From: JBFHES01 sp041584015
Lineage (GTDB): Bacteria; Bacteroidota; Bacteroidia; Bacteroidales; M50B96
Direction of reading: 5' to 3'
Assembly (NCBI GenBank): GCA_041584015.1
Contig: JBFHES010000114.1
Coordinates: 1 to 13,564 of the forward strand
DNA length: 13,564 bases
Below the pieces are notes generated by a model. The model searched no databases. It worked only from the letters and a program-made list of their open reading frames with translations, and had not been told where the DNA came from. Shown in pieces: positions 1 to 5,797 of the stretch. Each line of letters begins with the position of its first letter. Position 1 is the stretch's first letter. The translations under genes were made by a program, and so were the position numbers.

Positions 1-1
1 A

Positions 2-139
2 TTTGGTGTCTTTTTGTATGGATTTATTGTGCCAGCCTTAGGTGTTTATATCTCATTTGTCTGCTCTTCAAGTCTCATAGACAAAAGAAATTATTTGATT
101 GTTGTAAAACTAACTAGCCTTTTTATTATCGTTCGATAA
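2..139 (+). CDS. C-terminal fragment of a possible membrane protein (5' end outside window)
   Basis: An open frame enters from the left edge and runs 45 codons to a TAA at 137-139. The residues are strongly hydrophobic: FGVFLYGFIVPALGVYISF looks like a membrane helix, and a second hydrophobic stretch (LIVVKLTSLFIIV) precedes the stop. That fits the last one or two helices of an integral membrane protein. I do not recognise the family. The fragment is short and lies next to a decayed gene, so it could itself be part of a pseudogene or a chance open frame. Confidence 0.33.
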   Translation, partial: FGVFLYGFIVPALGVYISFVCSSSLIDKRNYLIVVKLTSLFIIVR

Positions 140-195
140 AAATTGTAAAAAAAGTCTCAATCTTAGCTTGAAAATTTTCTTACATGATCTTATAA

Positions 196-489
196 TTATT
201 TCTGAATATGCACATCCATTTGAGGGAATGGAATATTTATACCTTCGTCATTAAGTGCATCGTATACCTTCTCATATATCTCGTAATATACGCCCCAATA
301 ATCTTCCGATTTAACCCAAACTCTTACTGCAAAATTAACAGAGCTATCAGCTAGTTCAGACACCTAAATAAAAGGCTCGGGTTCGTTAATAATTCTTAAC
401 CCTTTTAATAACACTAATATTGCCCCGATAAGTTTAGGACCATATTCTACGGCCATGGACATTAATTTTTCTGTAATTTAATCTAAATT
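196..489 (-). pseudogene. Remnant of a small-conductance mechanosensitive channel gene (mscS family), internally deleted
   Basis: Read on the minus strand, one frame gives the two ends of an MscS-type channel with the middle missing. The upstream part (about 475-390) reads ITEKLMSMAVEYGPKLIGAI followed by a hydrophobic stretch, typical of the N-terminus and first helix. It passes directly into EPEPFI, then a stop, then VSELADSSVNFAVRVWVK and the usual C-terminal end IPFPQMDVHIQK with a TAA at 196-198. The family normally has some 150 residues between these parts, including the Gly/Ala-rich pore helix and the beta domain; none of that is here. Two in-frame stops (TAG at 364-366, TAA at 478-480) sit at positions that could have been Gln codons, and no start codon is evident. 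Such channels normally release ions under hypo-osmotic shock; this copy cannot. The identification rests on recognised family sequence and is firm. Confidence 0.85.
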
Positions 490-930
490 CTTACGCTTTA
501 ATTTATGTTATAATTATTAGTAACTCATTTTTAAAATCATCATTGTAACGTCGATTTAAGGATGCTTCTACAAGGTGTTTGGGTAGCAAAGGGTAAACAA
601 TAAATTTATAATAATTAGTTGTTTTTTAAAAGCTATTTTATTTGATGTTAACAAGATGACTAAAAGTAACTGAAGCTTGGCTCTATACAATTTAAAAAAC
701 AAAGCTAAATGTGTAGCCGTTTATTGGCAGACTTAATCTACTCTAATGCATCTCTTGTGAAATGTTGGCTGGATAAATAAGTTCCGAACTATGCAGCTAA
801 ACCTTGTTCGGAAATTAAAGCGATGGGAATTGTTCAACTTATGGATGAATCCAAATATTTAATGTTGTGTATATTTTAGGTTTAATGGCAAAACAAAAAA
901 TATTACCTTTGGCCAACGAAGATTAGATTT
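490..930. other. Gene-poor stretch between the mscS remnant and the polyprenyl synthase gene
   Basis: No gene could be recognised in these 441 bases and stops are dense in all frames. A minus-strand stretch at 506-625 stays open for 40 codons with protein-like composition (it includes LPKHLVEASLNRRYND) but has no start. A plus-strand frame of 23 codons at 709-780 continues past its TAA to a TAG at 877-879. Both may be remnants of lost genes or chance. Close to the next gene, TATTTTAG at 872-879 is one base off the Bacteroidota minus-7 consensus TAnnTTTG, but no minus-33 element is visible. A 13-codon frame starting at ATG 885 ends at 926, four bases before the polyprenyl synthase ATG. Confidence 0.5.
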
Positions 931-1905
931 ATGTCCCAGTTGTCGCGCATTCAGGAACCCATTGCCAAGGAGATGGAAAGCTTTGAAAAGCATTTCAGGT
1001 CTTCTATGAAGAGTAAGGTTCCCTTGCTCAACATCATCACCAATTACCTTATTCGTAGAAAGGGCAAGCAAATGCGGCCAATGTTTGTGTTTCTTACAGC
1101 CAAAATGATGGGTGAGGTTGGAGAGTCGACCAACAGCGCTGCTTCACTTATTGAGCTCTTACATACCGCTACTTTGGTTCACGACGATGTGGTTGATGAG
1201 GCCTATGAACGTCGCGGATTCTTTTCCATAAATGCTTTGTGGAAAAATAAAATTGCCGTATTAGTTGGCGATTATCTGCTTTCGCGTGGTTTGTTGTTGG
1301 CAGTTGAAAAAGGCGAATACGATTTGCTCAAGATTGTTTCGCAGGCGGTTCGGGAAATGAGCGAAGGCGAATTATTGCAAATTGAAAAGGCACGCAAATT
1401 AGATATCAATGAGGATATTTATTTTGATATCATCGAAAAAAAGACAGCAACACTTATTGCCTCTTGTACTGCATGTGGGGCAAAGTCGGTTAATGCAGAT
1501 GAAGAGCAGGTAGAACAGTTGAGGCTGTTTGGATTGTATGTAGGTATTGCCTTTCAGATTAGAGATGATATTTTCGATTATCAAAATACCGGATCGACCG
1601 GAAAACCAACAGGTAACGACATCAAGGAAAAGAAGATGACTTTGCCGCTAATCTATACGCTCAATAATGCAAGTTCTTCCGACAAGAAGAAAATTATGCG
1701 TATCGTAAAAAAGAACAATAACGAAACGGACAAAGTTGATCAGGTAATAAACTTTGTGATTTCAAATGGCGGAATTGATTATGCCACAGTTCGAATGAAC
1801 GAGTATAAGGATAAGGCACTGAAAATTCTTGAGGTTTACCCGAACAATGAGGCTAAAAAATCGTTGATTGATCTTGTGAATTATACCATCAACAGAAATA
1901 AATAA
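931..1905 (+). CDS. ispB: Long-chain all-trans polyprenyl diphosphate synthase (octaprenyl/heptaprenyl type)
   Basis: This 324-residue enzyme is expected to add isopentenyl diphosphate units to an allylic primer and make the long isoprenoid tail, in this phylum most likely the menaquinone side chain. Visible family features, in order: GKQMRP (45-50) for isopentenyl diphosphate binding, the first aspartate-rich motif DDVVD (85-89) followed by RRG, KKT (170-172), and the second aspartate-rich motif DDIFD (212-216) followed by GKPTGNDIKEKK. The residue five positions before the first motif is alanine (A80), and HTATLVHDDVVDE matches IspB-type enzymes; a bulky residue there would point to short products. 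Length is normal for the family. The ATG at 931 is chosen because the N-terminus (LSRIQEPIAKEMESFEKHF) fits the family and no upstream in-frame start exists. It appears monocistronic; exact chain length cannot be read from sequence. Confidence 0.92.
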   Translation: MSQLSRIQEPIAKEMESFEKHFRSSMKSKVPLLNIITNYLIRRKGKQMRPMFVFLTAKMMGEVGESTNSAASLIELLHTATLVHDDVVDEAYERRGFFSINALWKNKIAVLVGDYLLSRGLLLAVEKGEYDLLKIVSQAVREMSEGELLQIEKARKLDINEDIYFDIIEKKTATLIASCTACGAKSVNADEEQVEQLRLFGLYVGIAFQIRDDIFDYQNTGSTGKPTGNDIKEKKMTLPLIYTLNNASSSDKKKIMRIVKKNNNETDKVDQVINFVISNGGIDYATVRMNEYKDKALKILEVYPNNEAKKSLIDLVNYTINRNK

Positions 1906-2000
1906 TACACTGATTCTTTTGTTGTTTTAGCCTATTTAAACATTTAAGTGCTTCAAACTATAAATGTAATCTGGAATGTTTATTTATTAGGAAAAAAGTG

Positions 2001-2008
2001 TAAATTTG
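2001..2008 (+). promoter_or_regulatory. Minus-7 promoter element for atpD-atpC
   Basis: TAAATTTG matches the Bacteroidota minus-7 consensus TAnnTTTG exactly. No good TTTG is seen at the usual distance upstream; the region near 1977-1982 (TGTTTA) is the nearest weak match. Transcription would start around 2012-2015, giving atpD a leader of roughly 80 bases that contains the palindrome at 2020-2043. Confidence 0.6.
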
Positions 2009-2019
2009 CAGCTTTTTAG

Positions 2020-2043
2020 AGTATTAGTTAATTAATTAATACT
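2020..2043. repeat. 24-base near-perfect palindrome in the atpD leader
   Basis: The two 12-base halves (AGTATTAGTTAA and TTAATTAATACT) are complementary at every position except one, G2027 against T2040-side T2036, which would be a G-U wobble in RNA. The site lies just after the predicted transcription start and about 50 bases before the atpD ATG. It could be an operator for a dimeric protein or a leader stem that shields the mRNA 5' end. There is no U-run after it, so it is not a terminator. Its AT-rich make-up makes chance formation more likely than for a mixed sequence. Confidence 0.5.
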
Positions 2044-2093
2044 TATCAGATTAAATTAAGATTTAGAGTTGATATAATACATAACTTATTCAT

Positions 2094-3602
2094 ATGTCTA
2101 AAAACATTGGCAAAATTATACAGGTAATCGGACCTGTTATTGACGTAAGCTTTGAAGAACAAGGAAGCGGACTTCCTAACATTTACGATGCACTTGAGAT
2201 TAAGAGACAAGATGGATCTGTACTAGTTGTTGAGGTACAGCAGCATATTGGTGAAAGTACAGTTCGAGCGGTAGCCATGGATTCTACCGATGGTTTATCC
2301 AGAGGAATGGATGCAGTAGGAACCGGCTCTCCGATTGTTATGCCTGTTGGCGATAGAGTAAAAGGTAGATTGTTAAATGTTACCGGTGATGCTATCGACG
2401 GAATTGGTGAGATTAGCAAGGAAGGTGGATATCAAATTCACTCACCGGCTCCAAGATTCGAAGACCTTTCAACAGAATCAGAAGTACTGTTTACAGGTAT
2501 TAAAGTTATCGACTTAATTGAGCCATACTCAAAAGGTGGTAAAATTGGTTTGTTCGGTGGTGCTGGTGTAGGTAAAACTGTTTTGATTCAGGAGTTGATG
2601 AATAACATTGCCAAGGCTTATGATGGACTTTCAGTATTTGCCGGTGTAGGTGAGCGTACTCGTGAAGGAAATGATTTGTTGAGAGAGATGCTTGAAGCAA
2701 ATGTAATGACTTACGGTGAAGAGTTTGCCAAAAGCATGGAAGAAGGCGGTTGGGATTTATCAAAGGTAGATCATGAAGCCATTAAAGAATCGAAAGTAGC
2801 ACTGATCTTTGGTCAGATGAATGAGCCTCCTGGTGCACGTGCAAGGGTTGCCCTTTCAGGACTTACTGTTGCTGAGAATTTCCGTGATGGAGATGAGCAG
2901 TCTGGTGGTCGTGATATTCTTTTCTTTATCGATAATATTTTCCGTTTTACACAAGCTGGATCTGAGGTATCTGCATTGTTAGGCCGTATGCCTTCTGCTG
3001 TAGGTTATCAGCCAACTTTGGCTTCAGAGATGGGTGCACTCGAAGAGCGTATTACTTCAACCAAGCGTGGCTCTATTACATCGGTTCAGGCAATTTATGT
3101 TCCTGCAGATGACTTAACAGACCCTGCTCCTGCAACAACATTCTCTCACCTTGATGCAACAACGGTATTGAACCGTAAGATTTCTGAGCAAGGAATTTAT
3201 CCTGCTGTTGATCCATTGGATTCAACCTCAAGAATTCTTAGTGCTGATGTGGTTGGTGATGAGCATTATAATACGGCACAACGCGTTAAGGAAATCTTAC
3301 AGCGTTACAAAGAGCTACAAGACATTATCGCTATTCTGGGTATGGACGAGCTTTCAGAGGAAGATAAGCTTGTTGTGCACCGCGCACGTCGTGTTCAGCG
3401 TTTCTTATCACAGCCATTCCACGTTGCCGAGCAGTTTACTGGACTAAAAGGTTGTTTGGTTTCAATTGAAGATACCATTAAAGGTTTTAACATGATTATG
3501 GACGGAGAAGTAGACGAGTATCCTGAAGCAGCATTTAACCTTGTTGGAACTATTGATGAAGCAATTGAGAAGGGTCAGAAAATGCTTGCTGAGGCTAGCT
3601 AA
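2094..3602 (+). CDS. atpD: F1F0 ATP synthase subunit beta
   Basis: This is the catalytic subunit of the F1 head; three copies alternate with alpha subunits and make ATP from ADP and phosphate, driven by rotation of gamma. The 502-residue sequence shows the Walker A loop GGAGVGKT (155-162), the catalytic-glutamate segment GERTREGNDL (186-195), Walker B in ILFFIDN (275-281), the ALLGRMPSAVGYQPTL block (295-310), the alpha/beta signature PAVDPLDSTS (370-379) and the DELSEED lever (418-424). Compared with E. coli and Bacillus there are about 20 extra residues between residues 204 and 232, a feature I associate with Bacteroidota beta subunits. The start is supported by MSKNIGKIIQVIGPVIDVSF, a standard N-terminus. 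There is no clear Shine-Dalgarno sequence. atpC follows after 24 bases, so the two are cotranscribed; the other atp genes are not adjacent, a split layout common in this phylum. Confidence 0.98.
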   Translation: MSKNIGKIIQVIGPVIDVSFEEQGSGLPNIYDALEIKRQDGSVLVVEVQQHIGESTVRAVAMDSTDGLSRGMDAVGTGSPIVMPVGDRVKGRLLNVTGDAIDGIGEISKEGGYQIHSPAPRFEDLSTESEVLFTGIKVIDLIEPYSKGGKIGLFGGAGVGKTVLIQELMNNIAKAYDGLSVFAGVGERTREGNDLLREMLEANVMTYGEEFAKSMEEGGWDLSKVDHEAIKESKVALIFGQMNEPPGARARVALSGLTVAENFRDGDEQSGGRDILFFIDNIFRFTQAGSEVSALLGRMPSAVGYQPTLASEMGALEERITSTKRGSITSVQAIYVPADDLTDPAPATTFSHLDATTVLNRKISEQGIYPAVDPLDSTSRILSADVVGDEHYNTAQRVKEILQRYKELQDIIAILGMDELSEEDKLVVHRARRVQRFLSQPFHVAEQFTGLKGCLVSIEDTIKGFNMIMDGEVDEYPEAAFNLVGTIDEAIEKGQKMLAEAS

Positions 3603-3626
3603 TATAATTGATTAGAAATAACAACT

Positions 3627-3869
3627 ATGTTTATAGAAGTAATTACACCAGATAGAAAATTGTTCGAAGGAGCAGTTAAAGTTGCTCAGCTTCCGGGAAG
3701 CAATGGATCATTTGAAATACTAAATAATCACGCTCCCATTGTATCAACTTTAGCAAAAGGTAAACTGCGATTGGTTGCCGAAGATAATCACGAGCACGTC
3801 TTCGAGATTGGTGGCGGTGTAATTGAATCAGCTGATAATAAAATTATTATTCTGGCAGAAACAGTTTAA
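3627..3869 (+). CDS. atpC: F1F0 ATP synthase subunit epsilon, short form
   Basis: Epsilon sits on the central stalk with gamma and couples F1 to the c-ring. At 80 residues this protein contains only the N-terminal beta-sandwich: MFIEVITPDRKLFEGAVKVA, then LPGSNGSFEILNNHAPIVS, and IGGGVIESADNKIIILAE close to the end. The E. coli subunit is about 139 residues; the missing part is the C-terminal helical pair that can extend into F1 and block ATP hydrolysis. Short epsilon subunits are, to my knowledge, usual in Bacteroidota, so this is probably a lineage trait and not a truncation: the frame ends cleanly with TAA and a terminator follows 20 bases later. It forms a two-gene operon with atpD. Confidence 0.95.
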   Translation: MFIEVITPDRKLFEGAVKVAQLPGSNGSFEILNNHAPIVSTLAKGKLRLVAEDNHEHVFEIGGGVIESADNKIIILAETV

Positions 3870-3889
3870 TACAAAATTCATAATATTTT

Positions 3890-3924
3890 AAATCCCGATA
3901 GGTTATGCCTATCGGGATTTTTTT
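3890..3924 (+). terminator. Rho-independent terminator of the atpD-atpC operon
   Basis: A perfect 13-bp stem (AAATCCCGATAGG with CCTATCGGGATTT) encloses the 5-base loop TTATG and runs directly into a tract of seven T (3918-3924). It begins 20 bases after the atpC stop. The A/T tracts at both ends mean it could also work to some extent on the opposite strand. Confidence 0.93.
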
Positions 3925-3941
3925 ATTGGTGCTATTGAAAC

Positions 3942-4059
3942 ATCATGGTAAAAATGAAATTTAGCCGAAATGTTGATGGAGTCCTAAATAAATTGCAACA
4001 TCCTTATCGTTTGATTTGCTGAATGCGGATATTGGATATATTTTTGGATCATGGTAAAA
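3942..4059 (+). repeat. 12-base direct repeat that includes the start codon of the glycosyltransferase gene
   Basis: ATCATGGTAAAA occurs at 3942-3953 and again at 4048-4059, where it contains the ATG, Val and Lys codons that open the glycosyltransferase gene. The first copy opens a 25-codon frame (3945-4022) that ends in TGA before the second copy. This may be a leftover of a short local duplication, or chance in AT-rich DNA. Confidence 0.45.
4015..4046 (+). promoter_or_regulatory. Promoter of the family 9 glycosyltransferase gene
   Basis: TTTG at 4015-4018, a 20-base spacer, then TATTTTTG at 4039-4046: both halves and the spacing match the Bacteroidota sigma-ABfr consensus. The gene's ATG begins at 4051, four bases after the minus-7 element, so the transcript should have essentially no 5' leader. 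Confidence 0.65.
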
Positions 4060-5031
4060 TTCCTCATAGTTCGTTTTAGTTCCATTGGCGATATTGTACT
4101 TACAACACCACTTGTAAGAATATTGAAAGAGCAGGTTGAAGGTGCAGAAATTCACTACCTCACCAAAAAGCAAAACGTACAGGTCATTCAAGCTAATCCG
4201 CATATTCATACCATTCATAGCTTTGATAATAATCTTAAAGAGCTGATTGAAGAACTCAAGTATTTACACTTCGATTATGTGATTGATTTACATAACAACC
4301 TGCGAAGTGGTCGGATAAAGAGCAGTCTGCACATGCCTAATTTTAGCTTTAATAAACTGAACTGGGAAAAGTGGTTGATGGTTAATTTAAAGATTAATAA
4401 GCTGCCTGATGTGCACATTGTAGATCGAATTTTAGAGACCATTTCTGTTTTCGATACAAAGAACGACAAGCTGGGCTTGGACTATTTTATCTCGAAAGAA
4501 GAGGAAGTTGATCTGGCAAGTTTGCCGGAGTCTTATCAGCAGGGCTATGTTGGATTTGTAATTGGAGCACAGCATGCCACAAAGAAATTAAGTAATGCAA
4601 AAATAGCGGAGATATGTTCGGCAATCCACAAACCCATATTGTTATTAGGCGGACCAGATGATGATGTAAATGCGAAGGAAGTTCTAGAAAAAACCACAGG
4701 AACAGTTTTAAACACCTGTGGAAAATACAAGCTTAACCAATCGGCCTCACTGGTTAAACAAGCCAATGTTATTATTTCGCATGATACAGGCTTAATGCAT
4801 ATTGCTGCTGCTTATAAGAAAAAAATCGTTTCGGTGTGGGGCAATACAATTCCTGAGTTTGGCATGTATCCGTACTTACCGGCCGATGGCTCTGTAATAG
4901 CTGAGGTAAAAGGCTTAAAGTGCCGTCCGTGTACCAAAATAGGTTTTTCGCGTTGCCCTAAAAAGCATTTCGATTGCATGGAAAAGCAAGATGTAAGCTC
5001 CATTGTTAATGCTCTTCAGGAACTTTACTAA
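4051..5031 (+). CDS. Glycosyltransferase family 9 protein (heptosyltransferase-like)
   Basis: Family 9 enzymes transfer a sugar, classically heptose from ADP-heptose, to the growing lipopolysaccharide core at the inner face of the inner membrane. The 326-residue protein shows the family pattern of two Rossmann-like halves (GT-B fold). The N-terminal half opens with FLIVRFSSIGDIVLTTP (4-20) and holds FDYVIDLHNNLRSG (74-87). The C-terminal half has PILLLGGPDDD (195-205) and the nucleotide-sugar site SHDTGLMHIAAA (243-254). The tail holds four cysteines (C291, C294, C302, C309) in the CRPC...C......C arrangement seen in many Bacteroidota members. The start is fixed by the family's usual opening a few residues from Met. 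The gene stands alone, with its own promoter, after the atp terminator, so the exact sugar and acceptor cannot be inferred from neighbours. The predicted lack of a 5' leader is unusual. Confidence 0.9.
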   Translation: MVKFLIVRFSSIGDIVLTTPLVRILKEQVEGAEIHYLTKKQNVQVIQANPHIHTIHSFDNNLKELIEELKYLHFDYVIDLHNNLRSGRIKSSLHMPNFSFNKLNWEKWLMVNLKINKLPDVHIVDRILETISVFDTKNDKLGLDYFISKEEEVDLASLPESYQQGYVGFVIGAQHATKKLSNAKIAEICSAIHKPILLLGGPDDDVNAKEVLEKTTGTVLNTCGKYKLNQSASLVKQANVIISHDTGLMHIAAAYKKKIVSVWGNTIPEFGMYPYLPADGSVIAEVKGLKCRPCTKIGFSRCPKKHFDCMEKQDVSSIVNALQELY

Positions 5032-5068
5032 AAAATAGAGAGTAGCCTCAGGTGAGGAAATATTTCGC

Positions 5069-5560
5069 TTAGTCGTTAATGGAAAGCTCTACTTTGTAAT
5101 GGTCGGCCAGAGCCTGCCCGTATTTAAGCGCATCTTCCTTGGGTACATTTAACACATTAAACGCACGGTCGCGCATTGATAGCACAGCAACATCATAACT
5201 TGAATTGAAAAAGTAATTTTCCTTTTGTAGGAAGCGATGCCAAAATGCTTTTCTTCTGGTAATTAAAATGCCTTTACAGTTTTTCGGAAGGTTAGTATGA
5301 ACCCTGAATATCTTTAAGCCTACAAGGTTAATGTACTTTGTAATCTTGCTATCCGCAAGTTTGAGCTCAATTACTCCCATTGCAAAAATGAAGAAAATCC
5401 CGAACAAAATCATGATGGATAGGAAGATTAAATTACGGATTGAATCCTTGTCCATCATACTAAAATTAACCATGGTAACTAATAAGAATACGGCATAAAT
5501 GATTAGTCCTATTCCAACAGGAATCAGGAATGGCGTTACGAATCGTTTTTTTGTGCGCAT
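5069..5560 (-). CDS. Small membrane protein, two N-terminal helices plus soluble domain, function unknown
   Basis: I do not recognise a function. The 163 residues begin with a positive patch (MRTKKR), then two hydrophobic helices at about 10-32 and 43-65, joined by a short polar loop (NFSMMDKDSIRN). The remaining 95 residues are soluble and mixed alpha/beta, with KYINLVGLKIFRVHTNLP, a basic stretch RRKAFWHRFLQKE (102-114) and a final segment KEDALKYGQALADHYKVELS that looks like a helix and strand. The layout resembles small Bacteroidota proteins with a membrane hairpin and a PH-like domain, such as the STM3941 type, but I cannot confirm that. It converges on the glycosyltransferase gene with 37 bases between stops. 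It has its own promoter and a leader of roughly 15-20 bases. Confidence 0.75.
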   Translation of the reverse strand: MRTKKRFVTPFLIPVGIGLIIYAVFLLVTMVNFSMMDKDSIRNLIFLSIMILFGIFFIFAMGVIELKLADSKITKYINLVGLKIFRVHTNLPKNCKGILITRRKAFWHRFLQKENYFFNSSYDVAVLSMRDRAFNVLNVPKEDALKYGQALADHYKVELSIND

Positions 5561-5584
5561 AACAACAGTTGATTGATTTTAGTA

Positions 5585-5592
5585 CAAAATTA
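5585..5592 (-). promoter_or_regulatory. Minus-7 promoter element of the small membrane protein gene
   Basis: On the minus strand this reads TAATTTTG, an exact match to TAnnTTTG, 24 bases before the ATG. A matching minus-33 TTTG is not evident at the expected distance, so the call rests on one element. Confidence 0.5.
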
Positions 5593-5727
5593 CTTCATTT
5601 TAGTGAGAATGTACATAGAGCTTATCTATAAATGCCCATGGCATTGCTATAAGTTTTGCTTTACACACATCATACATTGAAATTGCTAGACGCAGGAATT
5701 ATAGGGTGGTTGTTTAGTTTGCTTTGA

Positions 5728-5758
5728 TTTTGAACTTTTTGGGAGCTTTATAGTTTAC
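5728..5758 (+). promoter_or_regulatory. Candidate promoter of trhO
   Basis: TTTTG at 5728-5732 is followed after 18 bases by TAGTTTAC (5751-5758), which matches six of eight positions if the final G is ignored (TAnnTTTG). This would give a leader of about 35 bases. The remainder of the divergent intergenic region (5593-5727) shows nothing else I can name. Confidence 0.35.
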
Positions 5759-5797
5759 ACTAGTCTTAATAAAAGGTATAACGGTATTGATTTTACA

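Noticed and set aside
364..366. In-frame TAG in the mscS remnant as a possible recoded stop (selenocysteine/pyrrolysine-like or readthrough)
   Set aside because: The deletion of the pore region and a second stop (TAA at 478-480) show plain gene decay; all other genes in the window use stops normally.
506..625. Minus-strand stretch open for 40 codons (contains LPKHLVEASLNRRYND) just upstream of the mscS remnant
   Set aside because: It has no start codon, is closed by stops on both sides, and the sequence matches no family I can recall. It may be debris of a lost gene, but chance is just as likely in 40 codons.
709..879. Plus-strand 23-codon frame from ATG 709, continuing beyond its TAA to 879
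   Set aside because: Immediately preceded by a stop in frame, broken by a TAA at 778-780, and without a recognisable motif, promoter or ribosome site.
2506..2763. Long antisense frames inside atpD, and similar overlaps within ispB, trhO and the surface protein genes
   Set aside because: All are on the opposite strand or in another frame of confidently identified genes, with low-complexity or unnatural composition.
3961..4218. 85-codon minus-strand frame overlapping the glycosyltransferase start
   Set aside because: It covers a good promoter and the 5' part of a firmly identified gene on the other strand, and its translation has no family features.
5046..5057. CCTCAGGTGAGG palindrome between the converging glycosyltransferase and membrane protein genes as a terminator
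   Set aside because: As a hairpin it has at most a 4-bp stem with a 4-base loop and no T-run on either side, too weak to call.
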